The notes under the pieces: generated by a model | The model's database searches: none | Told to the model about the DNA's origin: nothing | Seen by the model: the letters and a program-made list of their open reading frames with translations, nothing else | Made by a program: the position numbers and the translations under genes | From: Lentinus brumalis | Taxonomy: Eukaryota > Basidiomycota > Agaricomycetes > Polyporales > Polyporaceae | DNA length: 64,000 nt | Direction: 5' to 3' | Assembly: GCA_001792895.1 (NCBI GenBank) | Contig: MARA01000030.1 | Location: 186,001-250,000 of the forward strand | Shown: positions 40,577 through 51,887 of the stretch, piece after piece | How positions within the stretch are numbered: the stretch's first letter is position 1 | Layout: each line of letters opens with the position of its first letter

Positions 40577-43500
40577 CTACGACTGTCCGTCGTAGCTCTC
40601 GTCCTCGTCCTCGTCGCTCTCGTCCTCGTCCTCCTCGTCATCCTCCTCGTCCTCCCCGTCCACATCCTCCTCGTACTCGTGGTGGCTTAGCTCACTGCCC
40701 TGCTCAACCATGGACTCGCCGCCTTCGCCGGGAGTGTCGACATCTGCGGGCAATTGCACGTGTTGCGCCGGGTCATCGTCGCTTCCCTTATCGTCGGAAA
40801 ATGAAGTCAACGGCGAGAGTGCGTCCACTAGCCCTCGACCGTCGGAAGGGGAAGTCCGCGGTGAGTACGTTTCGAAGGGCTCTGGTGTCGCTTGCGATCG
40901 ACCAGTACCTCCTTGGTCGCGGATGACCTCCTCGACTTCCGTCTCTCTCTCCTCCGCCACTGGTTGCAATGCCTGTGCCGTGGACTCCTTCCGACCTTGC
41001 AAAAGCGGCTCTTCGATCCAATCGAAGCATTCTTGACCCATGAACCACTCGGACTTGGTTCGCTTCAAGAGCTTCTGGAACGCCTTCCCTTGCCTAGGAT
41101 GCTCTTGGTTTATGTCCCTCCTAGCGAGCATTCGAGCAAAGTGGTCCCTCTCCTCCTGTTGTATGACTCGGTACGTTTCCTCGGTGCAGCCCAGGACGGA
41201 AGCCATATAAATCGGGTGAGCGTCGTTGCTGTGCCTTCCTACGAGAGGCGAGTTTGCGGGGATAAGCTTCGAATCAGGCGTTGTGAGAACCTGTTGAGCG
41301 TGGCCAAGCTGGCTAGAGCGAGGAGTTGTGGGAGACGGTTTGTCTCTGTGAGACCGGGGAGTGGCGGGGATTGGAGCTGGCCGCTTCCCGGTCTCTTTCG
41401 CCTTGCCCTTTCGCATTTTGGCGAGAATCAGCCTAGGAGAGTTGTCGGTGGGTACTCTGACTCCCAATTGCATCACGAGGACCAGGTAGGGCTCCTGCTT
41501 CGCGGGATTCCCGAATACTCCATACTTGCCCGCATCGAAGATGAGGCTGTGGTTCTTGATCTGTTCCCGCCGGTTCTTGACCTGGATTCCCAAGAACGTG
41601 AAGTGATCGTCCTTCAGTCTGACCGGTAGGAAGAAATCCAACCCCTCCTGTGTCTTGTGGCCGATGATTGCGAACCCGCGGATGTAAGCGGCTCGTAAAC
41701 CCTCTGCGCTCACGATGATGTCGTCTGCGGCTCGTTCGAACCCGCTGAAGCGCAGAGTTGCGCCCTTGAATGCGGTTGAGAAGTTGCTCCCTAGACGATT
41801 GTATGGGAAGAGGTCATCAAGGATGGTACTAGCGGATTTGGGGGGAAATAGGGCTTCAATGAAGTATGAGACGGGCAGGTCCTCGCTGAAGCAGGGCTTA
41901 TGATCGTAGAACTCGCCGCGTGAGGGGCGTCGGTCGCGAGGATAATCTTCCTGTCTCTTGAATGTATGCTTTCCGGTGAAAGCTAGGCAGTGTCCGAGTA
42001 CGTAGGCACGAAGGAGCAATAGGGATGCTACGACCTCTCCACTCATGCCTTCCTCGATAAGCGGGCTTTCCAGTATCTTGCCCAGCGCATTCAAGCCGTC
42101 ATCTATGAGTGGTCCTTCCACCATAGTACGACCCGGAGTCCAATGTAAGACTTGCTGCAGCAAAGCCTCACGCATTAGAGGCTCCGATGGGTAGTGGGAG
42201 ACGATATACTTCCGGTGTTTGGGAATGGACTGGAGGATTCGAAGGGCTTCCAGTGTGGGCGAATCCTCTCTCATAGACGAGGAACCCATAGTGGTACGTT
42301 CTCGTCCCCCCGGAACAACGCACAGTAGATACTGCAGCATCGAGACGAGTGCCCATGGCAGATCCCGCGCGGAAGCAGGGATTCTGATGCTCCCGAAGAA
42401 TTCAGCGCGTGCACTGTCTATGGTGGTCTTGTACAGTTGGCCTTCATCAAACTGCCGGGACTTTCGGGCAGCTTCGTATATACTCCAGGGTCTGGGAGAG
42501 TAATCAGTGTCTGTATCATTTTGGCGATTGAGTAGTTTATGGATCTCACCCCGAACGTCCGAACTTCACCATCAAGTCGAGATGAGATGACGATTTGAGA
42601 ACCTGCGCCGGATTGAGCGGAAACGATGGGTGCTTGTCGAAAACAATTTCCGTGAATGGCGCGTGCAAGACGGCCGTTCTGTCCGGGTATCGCGCTTGCG
42701 GCTTAACCAGCTCATGTACAGCGGTAGGCCTCCCCACAACGATACAGAATAGGGCACGGTTCTCTCTGAGCTGAGAAAAGCAGTGTAACAAGGTATCGAG
42801 GCAAGATTCCACCTCTCCACGGTGTGTGGCGGTGAGGGCCTCTACATCGTCCAATGCTACGATGAGCTTCACCGGATCGCCGCCTGAAAAAGCGGGATCT
42901 GACAATGCGGAGTCGTGGTCCATGTAGCACTGTCCCGGCTCCGGATCTTTGAGCCATTCCAGGAGAGCCTGTAGTCTCCGTTCCGCTGCTTTGAGGTGTA
43001 TCTCGCCGCCCCGTTCGAAAGTAAGGGCTGCGCTCTCCTTCCAATACCGGGCTATCAGAACCCCCAATCGAACTCAATTCATGGCTGACACACACCTGTA
43101 GCTTCGACTTCGACTTCTGTACAATGTCGTGGTATAGAGTGTCGCCGTTCAAGCTTCCGCCTTGAAGCAAATAATCGTGCCACTCGCGGGCTTGCTGATG
43201 ATAATTAGTTGATGATACTTGCTGCCTAACGGTATTGTGGATAACCTCGAACGTCGCCTCGAGGAAGGTGTAGTACTGGCGTTCTATAGAATGCGATTGG
43301 TGCTTTTCCGTCAGCACCTGTTGGATACCGCCATCTGCAGATGGGAAAGCCGGTTTCCGGGGACCTATGTCAACAGAAAGATCATGTTGGATTTTTGTCA
43401 GTCATGGCATATGCGTGCAGTGAGCCACTCACCAAAATTCGATTCTACCACCATATCACATACACTGAAGGGAATGGTGAAGACGAAACGGCCCAGCTCG

Positions 43501-44206
43501 TCAATCATTCTCGACTTCCCAGTTCCGGCACCGTTGACTACGACGATATGGTTACTATAGGGCGCAACACGTTCCATCTTATTGATGTGCGAGTACAATA
43601 ACCTCGGAAGCTCCTGGCACCTGTAGTTGGTATCCCATGCGTTTGCGAGGACTAGAACGTATGTCAAAGGACGTCAGCCAGCCCAGAAGTCTCGTCAAAT
43701 TACTCTCATACCTTCCGTAGGGAAAACGTCGCAGACGTACACGTTCGACTCGGAGGTTGGCTCGGGTGATGGTCGTCTATCAGGATCTATCAACTCCAAC
43801 AAAGTCTCATACATATCTGGCATACAAACCCTCAATAACTGTACAAAGGCGGCGGACACATCTTTGAAGGTTGCTCACCACAGACCACTGTGTCATATTG
43901 ATCGGAATCCCAGGCCTCTTGGAGAGCTTCTTGTACGTGCGGTTTCTTCAAGTACCTGAGCAACTCTTGGTCCCCAAAGCGGCGTCCAGGAAAGATACGC
44001 AGCACGATCAACTTAAGCAGTTCTTGCCAGTCAGGCTGCGATGTGCCTCCGGGAAGAGTGTCGGCGATGTAGGCTGATAGTCCGCCGAGTGCAGTGCGTA
44101 TCTCAGGCGGAAGACGAGTGACTTTGCGCTGCTTTGACGGTTGTTGTCTAGTGTCATCGTCGGAACTGTAACGGCGTTTCACTGGCGGTTCGTTCATGTC
44201 AGCCAT
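40577..44206 (-). CDS. Divergent P-loop NTPase fused to possible PD-(D/E)XK-like nuclease domain (copy A)
   Basis: A multi-exon gene, with clear coding blocks at 44206-43890, around 43820-43720, 43667-43450, 43317-43090, 43067-42560 and about 42495-40577. The N-terminal block (PDWQELLKLIVLRIFPGRRF) is followed by a P-loop VVNGAGTGKSRMIDELGRF, where the usual first Gly is Asn, and a Walker-B-like VKLIVALDDVEAL. The C-terminal part has FSEDLPVSYFIEALFP, LRAAYIRGFAIIGHKTQ, then DFFLPVRL...FLGIQVKNR, which matches the spacing of a D...QxK nuclease core. A long acidic tail (DEEDDEEDEDESDEDED) ends it. Related proteins are abundant in agaricomycetes and have been compared with Crinkler-type effectors; that link is inference. 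Exact splice sites are not all settled. Confidence 0.65.
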
Positions 44207-44486
44207 GAAGTTTATACGTTGGCGAGGATAGAGCTAGAAGGCGGAAAAGATGGTGTGTGAACAGTGAGCTCAGCGAGTTAGTCTGGAGCTCAGTACTTAT
44301 AGATTCTGACATAGCTGCGAGCCTGTAGCCATCAGGCACGCCACAGTGCAGAGCGATACCTATGTGAGTCCAGTGGACGACCGTTGAATGATGAATCGTA
44401 ATGTTGGGAGCGGCTGTCACTATTTAGTATGATGCGTATTGAGAGCATCGTTCCAAGCAGTTATTGGCGGAGACTCTTGCCACACG
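44207..44486. other. Upstream region of NTPase copy A
   Basis: About 280 bp between the copy A start and the repeat pair. No gene is seen. Confidence 0.45.
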
Positions 44487-44787
44487 CCCTTCGACTGGGA
44501 CGAGCATACGGTAGTCAGTAGCCTAGTAGCGACGAAGTTCATTCACCGATCAGACTTGTCCGAGCTTCCAATCATGCCGCAATGGTAACCCGCGAGCCCC
44601 GGACTTGACTCACAGAGTCCAAGTACCAGTCTGTCCCTGACGCACTTGGCGGGACTCGAGTTCGCCGTTGAAATGATTGTCGAGGTCATCATGATAGATA
44701 GTCATGGAAATGAAGAGCATCATTCTGAGAAATCATACTAGTCAGCCTGAGCGGAGAGTTCGAAATGATGAAGCTCGCCGCTTGTAA
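44487..44787 (+). repeat. Imperfect tandem repeat, unit 1
   Basis: Begins cccttcgactgggacgagc and ends aagctcgccgcttg. Most of it recurs in order at 44827-45207. It is non-coding and lies between the divergent NTPase paralogues. Confidence 0.85.
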
Positions 44788-44826
44788 CAGGTCTCTATCT
44801 TTGAGGATGTCAGCGATTGCCGCCCA

Positions 44827-45207
44827 CCCTTCAACTGGGACGAGCATACGGTAGTCAGTAACGACGAAGTGTATTCACCGATCAGGCTTGTCCGAGGTAT
44901 CAATCAGGCCGCAATTGTGACCCGCGAACCACTGACTTGGGTATCCAGATTGGTTGAATCGTCAGGGTAAGTACCTCAGGACTCGTGAGTCGTGAGTATA
45001 CCCCGAGTCGCTGTCTCCCGACTCACAGGAGTCCGAGTACTAGTCGGTCCCTGACGCACTGGTCGGGACTCGAGTTCGCCGTTGAGATGATTCAGGTGTC
45101 CATCCCTAGTCGAGGTCATCATGATAGATAGTCATGGAAGTGAAGAGCATCATTCCGAAAAATCATTCTAGTCAGCTCGAAATGATGAAGCTCGCCGCTT
45201 ACAATCG
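44827..45207 (+). repeat. Imperfect tandem repeat, unit 2
   Basis: Begins cccttcaactgggacgagc and ends aagctcgccgctta. It differs from unit 1 by substitutions and two inserts (around 44940-45010 and 45090-45110), so it is about 80 bp longer. Confidence 0.85.
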
Positions 45208-45370
45208 GCAGCACAGCCGCACTCAAGCCGCACTGGCAGCGCCGGCCATGACTACATAAAGCCCTTACGCTCTCCGCAAGCCAGCCATCATCGCACATCC
45301 CATTCGGCCAACCGACAGTAGTTCCTCGCAAGCAAAGCCATCCGAACCAATCTTGTTCCTTTGAAGGATT

Positions 45371-48300
45371 ATGGATCCCCCAGTTGAGCTCTCAGAAGAG
45401 GTCGCCATCGCGGCGTGGCTCGGTGACGACGCCGTTCGCAAGATCAGTAACCTGGTCGCGACTTACTTCGATATGGGGAGGTCACCCCAGCCAGACTGGC
45501 GCGTGGACCTATTCCCTGCCGTTCTATGGGCGATGGAGTCGCGCGCGGTTATGATTCGTCCCGCAAGTGTGTGGCTTGAACAACACGCCCACCTCAACCA
45601 GCAGATCGTGGCGCGTGGCGTCCTGCAAGAAGCCCTCACTGAAGCCTTGAAGCGGAACTCCTATGGAATAGTCATCTCTCGTATGATTTACACGCTATAA
45701 CTATTGTTTCGCCTGCTCACAGAAACACGCAGAGATAATCCACTACTATCGCAATCCCGGGCTCATAGACAACCCGTGTGGCAACACGCTGGCTTCGTTG
45801 AGGCGTGAGTACAATTCTATCTCTTCAAAGTATCTTTCGTTTTAATCTATACGTACAGCGCATGGTAAGATGATCAGCTAAATGCGACTTCCTCTCTGAC
45901 TGTTTTCTGATGATGCCATGATCCTAGTATGCGACGCGGCGTGGAGGGTGAATTACGCAGGGTGCCAACATCGTGCATTATATGAGGCACTTGTTAGGGT
46001 CCGAGAACAATACAAGGCCGGCGCGGGCCTCTTGATCCCGGTAGTGAACAGCGATGGAACTGGGAAGTCCCGCATGGTCGACGAGATGGGTAAGTATATC
46101 TTTACCGTGGCCATGCAGCTTGGCCCCGGTACCCCAGCATCCGTCGGCAGCAACGGTACGATCTCTGTAATTATTCGCGTACCGCGTCGTGACTGATGCG
46201 ATGAATCACCAGTCCTAAAGGACCTGACTCATCGCTCGCCGGATAATGACGTGTACAAATACCTGGTAGAAGAAACCACAAGATGGGGAGTCGAGCGTGC
46301 TCTGGATCGCAACCTGATCTTCATGACATGTCTCGCTCAACGAATCAAGGGCTTGCTCTCGAGTCAACGACGACTGTCCTTTCATGTGGGAAACTACGGA
46401 AGATTGGCATCTCAGTGGTCAGAGTACTATGCAGATGCGGCACACCGTCGCCAGATCTTCGAAGGTGTCATCGCGGAAGCTAGAGTAATTGTGAGTCCCA
46501 ATCTCGAGTTTCTGGACTCTACGAGCAGATGATTGACCTTTTGCCAGGAACGAGCATGTCTAGCACGTGAGATCCTTGTGGGCAATCTGAGGGTGGCCAT
46601 GTCGGAGCTGTGTCGCAGACTACCAGATCCTTCCCCTGCCACTGAAGAGGGCCGTTCCGGCGCCCCCACAGCTCCCATCGCCAATATGTCTCTCAAGCTC
46701 ATTTTCTCGTTCGATGAGAGACCTTCTGGGTCTCTGCGCACTGGGAGAACGTCACATATACAACCGGTCCCGATGTCCGAATGCTTCGCTGAATTAGCAG
46801 ATTTACCCCTTGCGGGCGTTCTGGTGTCAAGGTCCGCGCACCTGTTGACCGCGCTAGGATCATCTCGCCCATTGCCGCTGGAGATATCCTCCCCATTCGA
46901 GTCTCAATACAACCACGAACCTCCACGCGTCGCAGGAGACGAGGAGCTGAATACCATGTCCGAACTAGGCTCAATGTGCCGCTTGGGAAGACCGATGTAC
47001 GAATCTAGCCTCTATGCGTCAATCTATGAGCTGACCCATGTACAGGTTCTTCGCGCATTGGCAAGCCATAGAGCACGAGGTGTACAGATTACCAGGCAAC
47101 AAACCTCGCATGACGCCCGCCGAGTATATCACTGGCCTCGTTCGGACGGAGTTGCTCGGAGGATCTGACCCCACGGACAAGTTCTGGGAGGTCAGACGCA
47201 GCGGCACGTACGGCCCACTTGCCGTCCTGGACGTCCGCCTCGCACTCGACCTCGACGCGCACACAGACATCACCCTCGGGGCAAGCGAGCGCATGGTCGC
47301 AGAGAACATGCGCATACTATACCACGACCCGAAGCGTCCGCACGCGTTACTATCCTGCTATCCGTCCGAACCGGTCCTCGCCGAGGCGGCTGCGCAACAG
47401 ATGTGGCACTGGCGTCCGGAAGGTCCCCAGTCAATGTCACTTCTAGACGTCCTCGTCGAAGAGAGCAAGCGCGGTCTCGTGGCCCTGAACGATGACGACG
47501 CATGCCTCGTCGGCCGATACATCCTCCTCCTCTCTCATGATCGCGCCATCGGCACGCTCCCTGTGACTCCGGGAGCACCCATCCCGAACCAACCGTGGTT
47601 CAGCGACGAAGTCCCACTTTCGCGATTCATCAGCTCGATCTTTACTTCGAAGAAAGCCTCGCAGGTCCTACGGTGTCTGCCGGACAATGTCATAGACGGC
47701 AGATCTATCGAGGAGGAGTTCCAGGACGCGTCCGTCCATTTCACGCACTTCGTGAAGGTGCAGTCCGCCGCAATCACGCTCGATGGTCTGCGTGCGGCGT
47801 ACATACGAGGAGCGGCCTTCCGCATCATTGGTCGGAAGCGGCCTGTGGACTGCGTGATCCCCATTCGCATCAAGAAGGGCGTCGGACTCGAATCTGTATT
47901 CAGTCTCATGGCATTCACGTTCAATAACGACGACGACACCACCTCGCTTGCTCAGATGCGCTTGGATCCCAAGGCACATGGGTACTTCCCCGAGCACGAC
48001 CAGTACATTCGTCCCTTCATCATGCTCCGGTGGGAAGTCGCCGCTGCGACTCAAGACGGAGAACGCTCCGCTGAAGACTCGATGGAAATCGACGAACGGG
48101 CGGAGATACCGTCCTCAGTGCAGTCAATCGGCGACGACCATACCCATCCCCGTTACACCATCCAGGCGCACGGGATATCCCATGATACGTTTGCCGAGGT
48201 GAACAAATGGGACAAGGACAAGTACCAATACCTGCTCACCTTTCAAAAGGGACAGCCTGCGGTCGGAGAAGATATCTTCAAGGCGCCTTACTCCAGCGGC

Positions 48301-48402
48301 CAGGGTCATGGCCAGGTGCGAACCCTAGGAACCAGTAGGAAATGGGATGGCGGAGAATTTCCCGCCATGAACGGTAACTGGAAGCCTTCAGTCGTCGTGT
48401 GA
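45371..48402 (+). CDS. Divergent P-loop NTPase paralogue (copy B), nuclease core apparently lost
   Basis: Coding blocks lie at 45371 to about 45665, 45720-45808, 45930-46160, 46215-46490, 46545-47015 and 47045-48402. The order matches copy A: PDWRVDLFPAVLWAMESR, VVNSDGTGKSRMVDEMGKY (again Asn at the first P-loop position), SLKLIFSFDE as Walker B, HALLSCYPSEPVLAEAA (copy A: YIVSHYPSEPLMREAL), FSDEVPLSRFISSIF and LRAAYIRGAAFRIIGRK. At the nuclease position it reads DCVIPIRI...SLMAFTFNN, so the QxK of copy A is missing. It has no long acidic tail. It is transcribed away from copy A. Several introns are inferred; the first donor site is unclear. Confidence 0.65.
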
Positions 48403-48882
48403 CATCCCTGGCTGTCCGCCAGGTGCTTCACGTGCGTCCGCTGTCGAGACTTTACCTGTACGATTTGCTGCTTTGAATGCTATCCAATTGAATTATACGT
48501 CTGTGCAGTGCTCGGTGTGATACGAACATTGTGTTATACACGTCCCGCTTGCCTGTTGCCGAAGCGCGATCGCGATATGATACAGTATGACAGATCTGCA
48601 GCTGGTACGCCACCTTCTCCATTTCTCCGGGGTACTCATGTCCTGCAAGTCACCCGCTTCCCCCCGTCCGAGATCCATTGCTCAACACAACACGACGTCG
48701 GCCAGAGCGGGCGAAGCCGTGGTGTCGAGCATTGCCGCTTCGAAGGTCGAGCCTTGCAGTGTAAAACTGGACGACGACTCCAATCCTTCCATCCTTCTTC
48801 GAACGCAGTGGGTAGCGACGACGACCTCACCGAGTTCGGATGTGAACAGTCCCGACCGGAGCTCGCACTGAGAGCCTAGCAC
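48403..48882. other. Intergenic region downstream of NTPase copy B
   Basis: Only short frames; no supported feature. Confidence 0.45.
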
Positions 48883-49345
48883 TCAGCCGCGAGGGTACTC
48901 CGCCATGCGCGCGCAGCGTGCTGATGCTCGGCCCTTTACTCCCGCCGAAGTCGATGACTGTGGCCTGGGGTTGATCAGGAAGATCGGAGGCGTGCGGACG
49001 TAGAGTCGCTTCGGTGACTTGCAGGACTGACCGAGGAAAAGCAGGGGCAGCACAGGTACTCGCAGATCTTGCGCGAGGCCTTTCATCGATGTGACCTGAA
49101 ATTATATCACTCACCTACATAATCCTCTCTCCGAAGCGCGATGCGATAGTACCCGTACGGCCGCCGAGGCGCTCTGTATAGCGCTATCAACTATGCATGC
49201 GGAGTTCCTCGCCAGCGTGACATTCTACTCGCTATATGCTCGATGTACTAGAATACATAGGCAAAAAGGGTCAAGGGTACATCGCAGACCGTGATTTGAG
49301 ATACAAAACGCACCCGAGGAGCATCAAGTAGCATGCCAATGCGGC
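48883..49345 (-). pseudogene. Degenerate ATG29 5' fragment
   Basis: The minus strand at 49086-48960 reads MKGLAQDLRVPVLPLLFLGQ followed by a poorly conserved stretch; the true gene has WKGLAQHLQVPLPYLLYRAQ. Upstream, at about 49310, ctcctcgg followed by gtgcgt copies the exon 1 end and donor site of ATG29. The exon 2 sequence between them is not recognisable. No continuous frame remains. It looks like an old partial duplicate of the gene at 38374-40012. Confidence 0.65.
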
Positions 49346-49439
49346 GCAGTGAGGAGTTAACGCGGCGAGGTCTAGGCAGATCTAGTACTTGATGGTAGGA
49401 GACAGAGTCCGGAGGCGGGCGCCAATACTCGGGCCTCGC

Positions 49440-50690
49440 TCTTCCATAACCATCACGAACACTGCAAGGTCAACCTCGGGATTACTAACCACCGTCCATC
49501 AATACTGACACGACAACTGACCGTAGCCTCTATGTCGGTGGTATGTCTCGTCCCGATAGCGAAGCGGCCGAACCGCGGATCGGCAGCTATCTACCGACGC
49601 ATACGGGCTTGCGATGCCAAACAGACGGACTTTCCTCGATTTTCACGGTCAAGCTTTGCTCCGACTCAGGTCCCACAACATCCACATGGTGGTGCCACCA
49701 TGCCTGCAGGATGACATCGTAACATCGTCGAAGCATCCTGCAGCTGCCCGCATTTCACAAGTGGATCTTCGAGGAGCACCATGACGCCTCAGCTACGCAA
49801 CTCTCGACTTTCTCCTCTCGAACTGGAGCTCGGATCATGTACAGGACGGCACGGCGGTTCGACAGGCGTCTTGTCCTCCACCTCATCCCTCTTAAATTGG
49901 GCTCTCGGCAGGCCCAGTCGTTCACGAGCCTCAGGTACATCTCCCTTTCCGAACGCACACGCAAGGGCTGACATCGATGTTGCCGCGCTCACCCAGCTCC
50001 ATTACTCGGACACTCCTGCTGCAACGGTGATCCCTTTCGATCGTGATCCGCAACCGAGTTACTGTCTTGCTGCTCTCACGACACGAGTTCTCGAGCGACT
50101 GTCAGGGCGGGCTGTCTTGCCCGCCCTCGCCGCCGCTACAAGCTAGGCTAAGGCTTGCCTCTGGTCTGATCTTTGGACGCACGTGAAGTACGCACGTCGG
50201 AGCTGCGCGGGGGGCGTCACGCTCGGGGCGTGTCCCGCGTCGGGCTTTCTAGTCGTCAATATCGCCACTGGTGGCCTTCGGCCACCGATACAGTAACAAT
50301 TCTGTGGGCGGCGCTGGCGGCTGTTCGCTCGTCCATCATCTTGTCATGTACGCAGGGTGTGCGAACTGATTTGGGTCGAACCACACGTCAGAGAAGCCAG
50401 CGTGGGGAAGTAGCGGATTATTGCCGTGTACGAATGTCTGAAACGTGAAACCCGCGTTCCCACTCCTGAATAGAAGTCCACTGTGTTAACATCTCTGGCC
50501 AGGGTTGTCCCGACTGAGCCAAATTCGGGGTGGGAGCGCTAGGTTCGACGCAAACCTCAGCGTCTTGGTACGAGACGAGAGCTGTCGCGCCGTAGCGACG
50601 ATGGCGTCTCCCGAGTTGTGGAAGTACTTGCGCAACAGTGACAGGGAGACGGCTGAGCGAGTCGATGGTGCATTGTTCGTAGTCGAATCG
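49440..50690 (+). pseudogene. Degenerate F-box gene copy
   Basis: Scattered blocks in the order of the intact gene at 51888-53672 are visible: a 5'-flank match (ccataaccatcacgaacactgcaagg near 49450), DDIV near 49710, HKWIFEE near 49757, LTQLHYSDTPAATVIPF (49990-50040), LAALTTRVLERLSG (50068-50110), and WKYLRNSDRETAERVDG (50620-50668). They are separated by frame changes and stops. The arrangement, with an ATG29 relic just upstream, mirrors the intact copy, so the pair of segments was probably duplicated together and this one decayed. Confidence 0.65.
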
Positions 50691-51281
50691 GTTTGCTCAA
50701 AATCTCGTTGCTGTCCGTGTTCAATTGATCTTTTCCGATCTGGTCATTCGCACCTGCAGGCACCTGCTTCAGAGATGTGGAAGCGCTCGTTGAATACCAA
50801 TGTCGCAGCGTCATACATGCGGTCATGCCGCCGGTCACGGTACTGGATAACCGGGACCTGTCGTCCTTGTACTTCGTAAAATTTCCTGCGCACCCGATGT
50901 GCCCTCCTCGACATCTGTGAGCGTTGTCGGGGAGGCCACAGGCCTCTTCGACGCAGGACGTCCGCAAGATCCTCGTAACGGGTCCCGACAAATATTGTCA
51001 AGCAGCTAGAGTCGCGACAATGACCCTCCCCTTCGAATGTCTCCCCTTCTCGCAGGGAGTGGTGAGAAACTGGACGTTGTCGCCGTCGCGGGTCACGCAA
51101 GTCGGAAGCGTACTTTCCGCGAGCCGATATCACGCTCAATCGGCGTACTTGGATGGGTGAAAGGGTAAGAGGGTAGGTGCAGCCCCAGGGGACGAGGAGA
51201 CCGAGGGGAGATTGTCCGTAGCGGCGATGGGTGTGGGAGAGCAAATATGGGCACAGGAACCGGGCTGACTGGACGATACGA

Positions 51282-51680
51282 CACGCACCCGAGGAGTCGT
51301 CCGTGCGGTTGTATGGCAGTCGGACGACATCTTGAGGACGATGTCTTCCTGGTCCTGTAGCTGGAGTGAACCCAGGAGCCTGAGCACGCAGCGGGGCGAA
51401 ATCGCAGGCGAGTTGGGCCGATACGAGCAGACGGGGGAATATAAGGGAAAATGGAAGAGAACAGGCGCAATCCGGGGTTTGAAAGGGTTTTGACCGTCAT
51501 AGAAGGTGGGTGTGGTAGAGCAGATGGTGGCACGGTGACCGAGGTGGCGGATTCGAAGATACGACACACACCCAAGGAGAACTTGCAGACGTGTCGTCGT
51601 CGGATGACAGCTGCCAGAGGACCACTTGTTGCGTCTCCTGTAGCTTCAGAAACCAGGATCCTGAGTGCGCAGGAGGGCGA
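51282..51680 (-). pseudogene. Two tandem relics of ATG29 exon 1 and flank
   Basis: At 51330-51282 the minus strand reads CGACTGCCATACAACCGCAC, then ctcctcgg|gtgcgt, matching ATG29 exon 1 (RLPYNRP) and its donor site. A second, weaker copy is at 51600-51553. The sequences beyond them (cctgtagctggagtgaaccc and cctgtagcttcagaaacc) also match each other, which shows a tandem duplication with a unit of roughly 270 bp. No coding potential remains. Confidence 0.6.
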
Positions 51681-51887
51681 AGATGAACCCGAGCTCAGAG
51701 ACGGACTGGAGGAGACCAGAGGGCAGACAGATGCTGAGAGTGATGGTAAGAGGCAGATTTGGCAGACGGTGTTCGCCCGCGCCTGTTGCCTCTCTTCCCA
51801 TAACCACCACCACGACTGCAAGGTAAATCTCGCCGCATCCCCAATCGCAGCTGCACAACCACTGACAGGGCCACCCCCTTATGCCAG

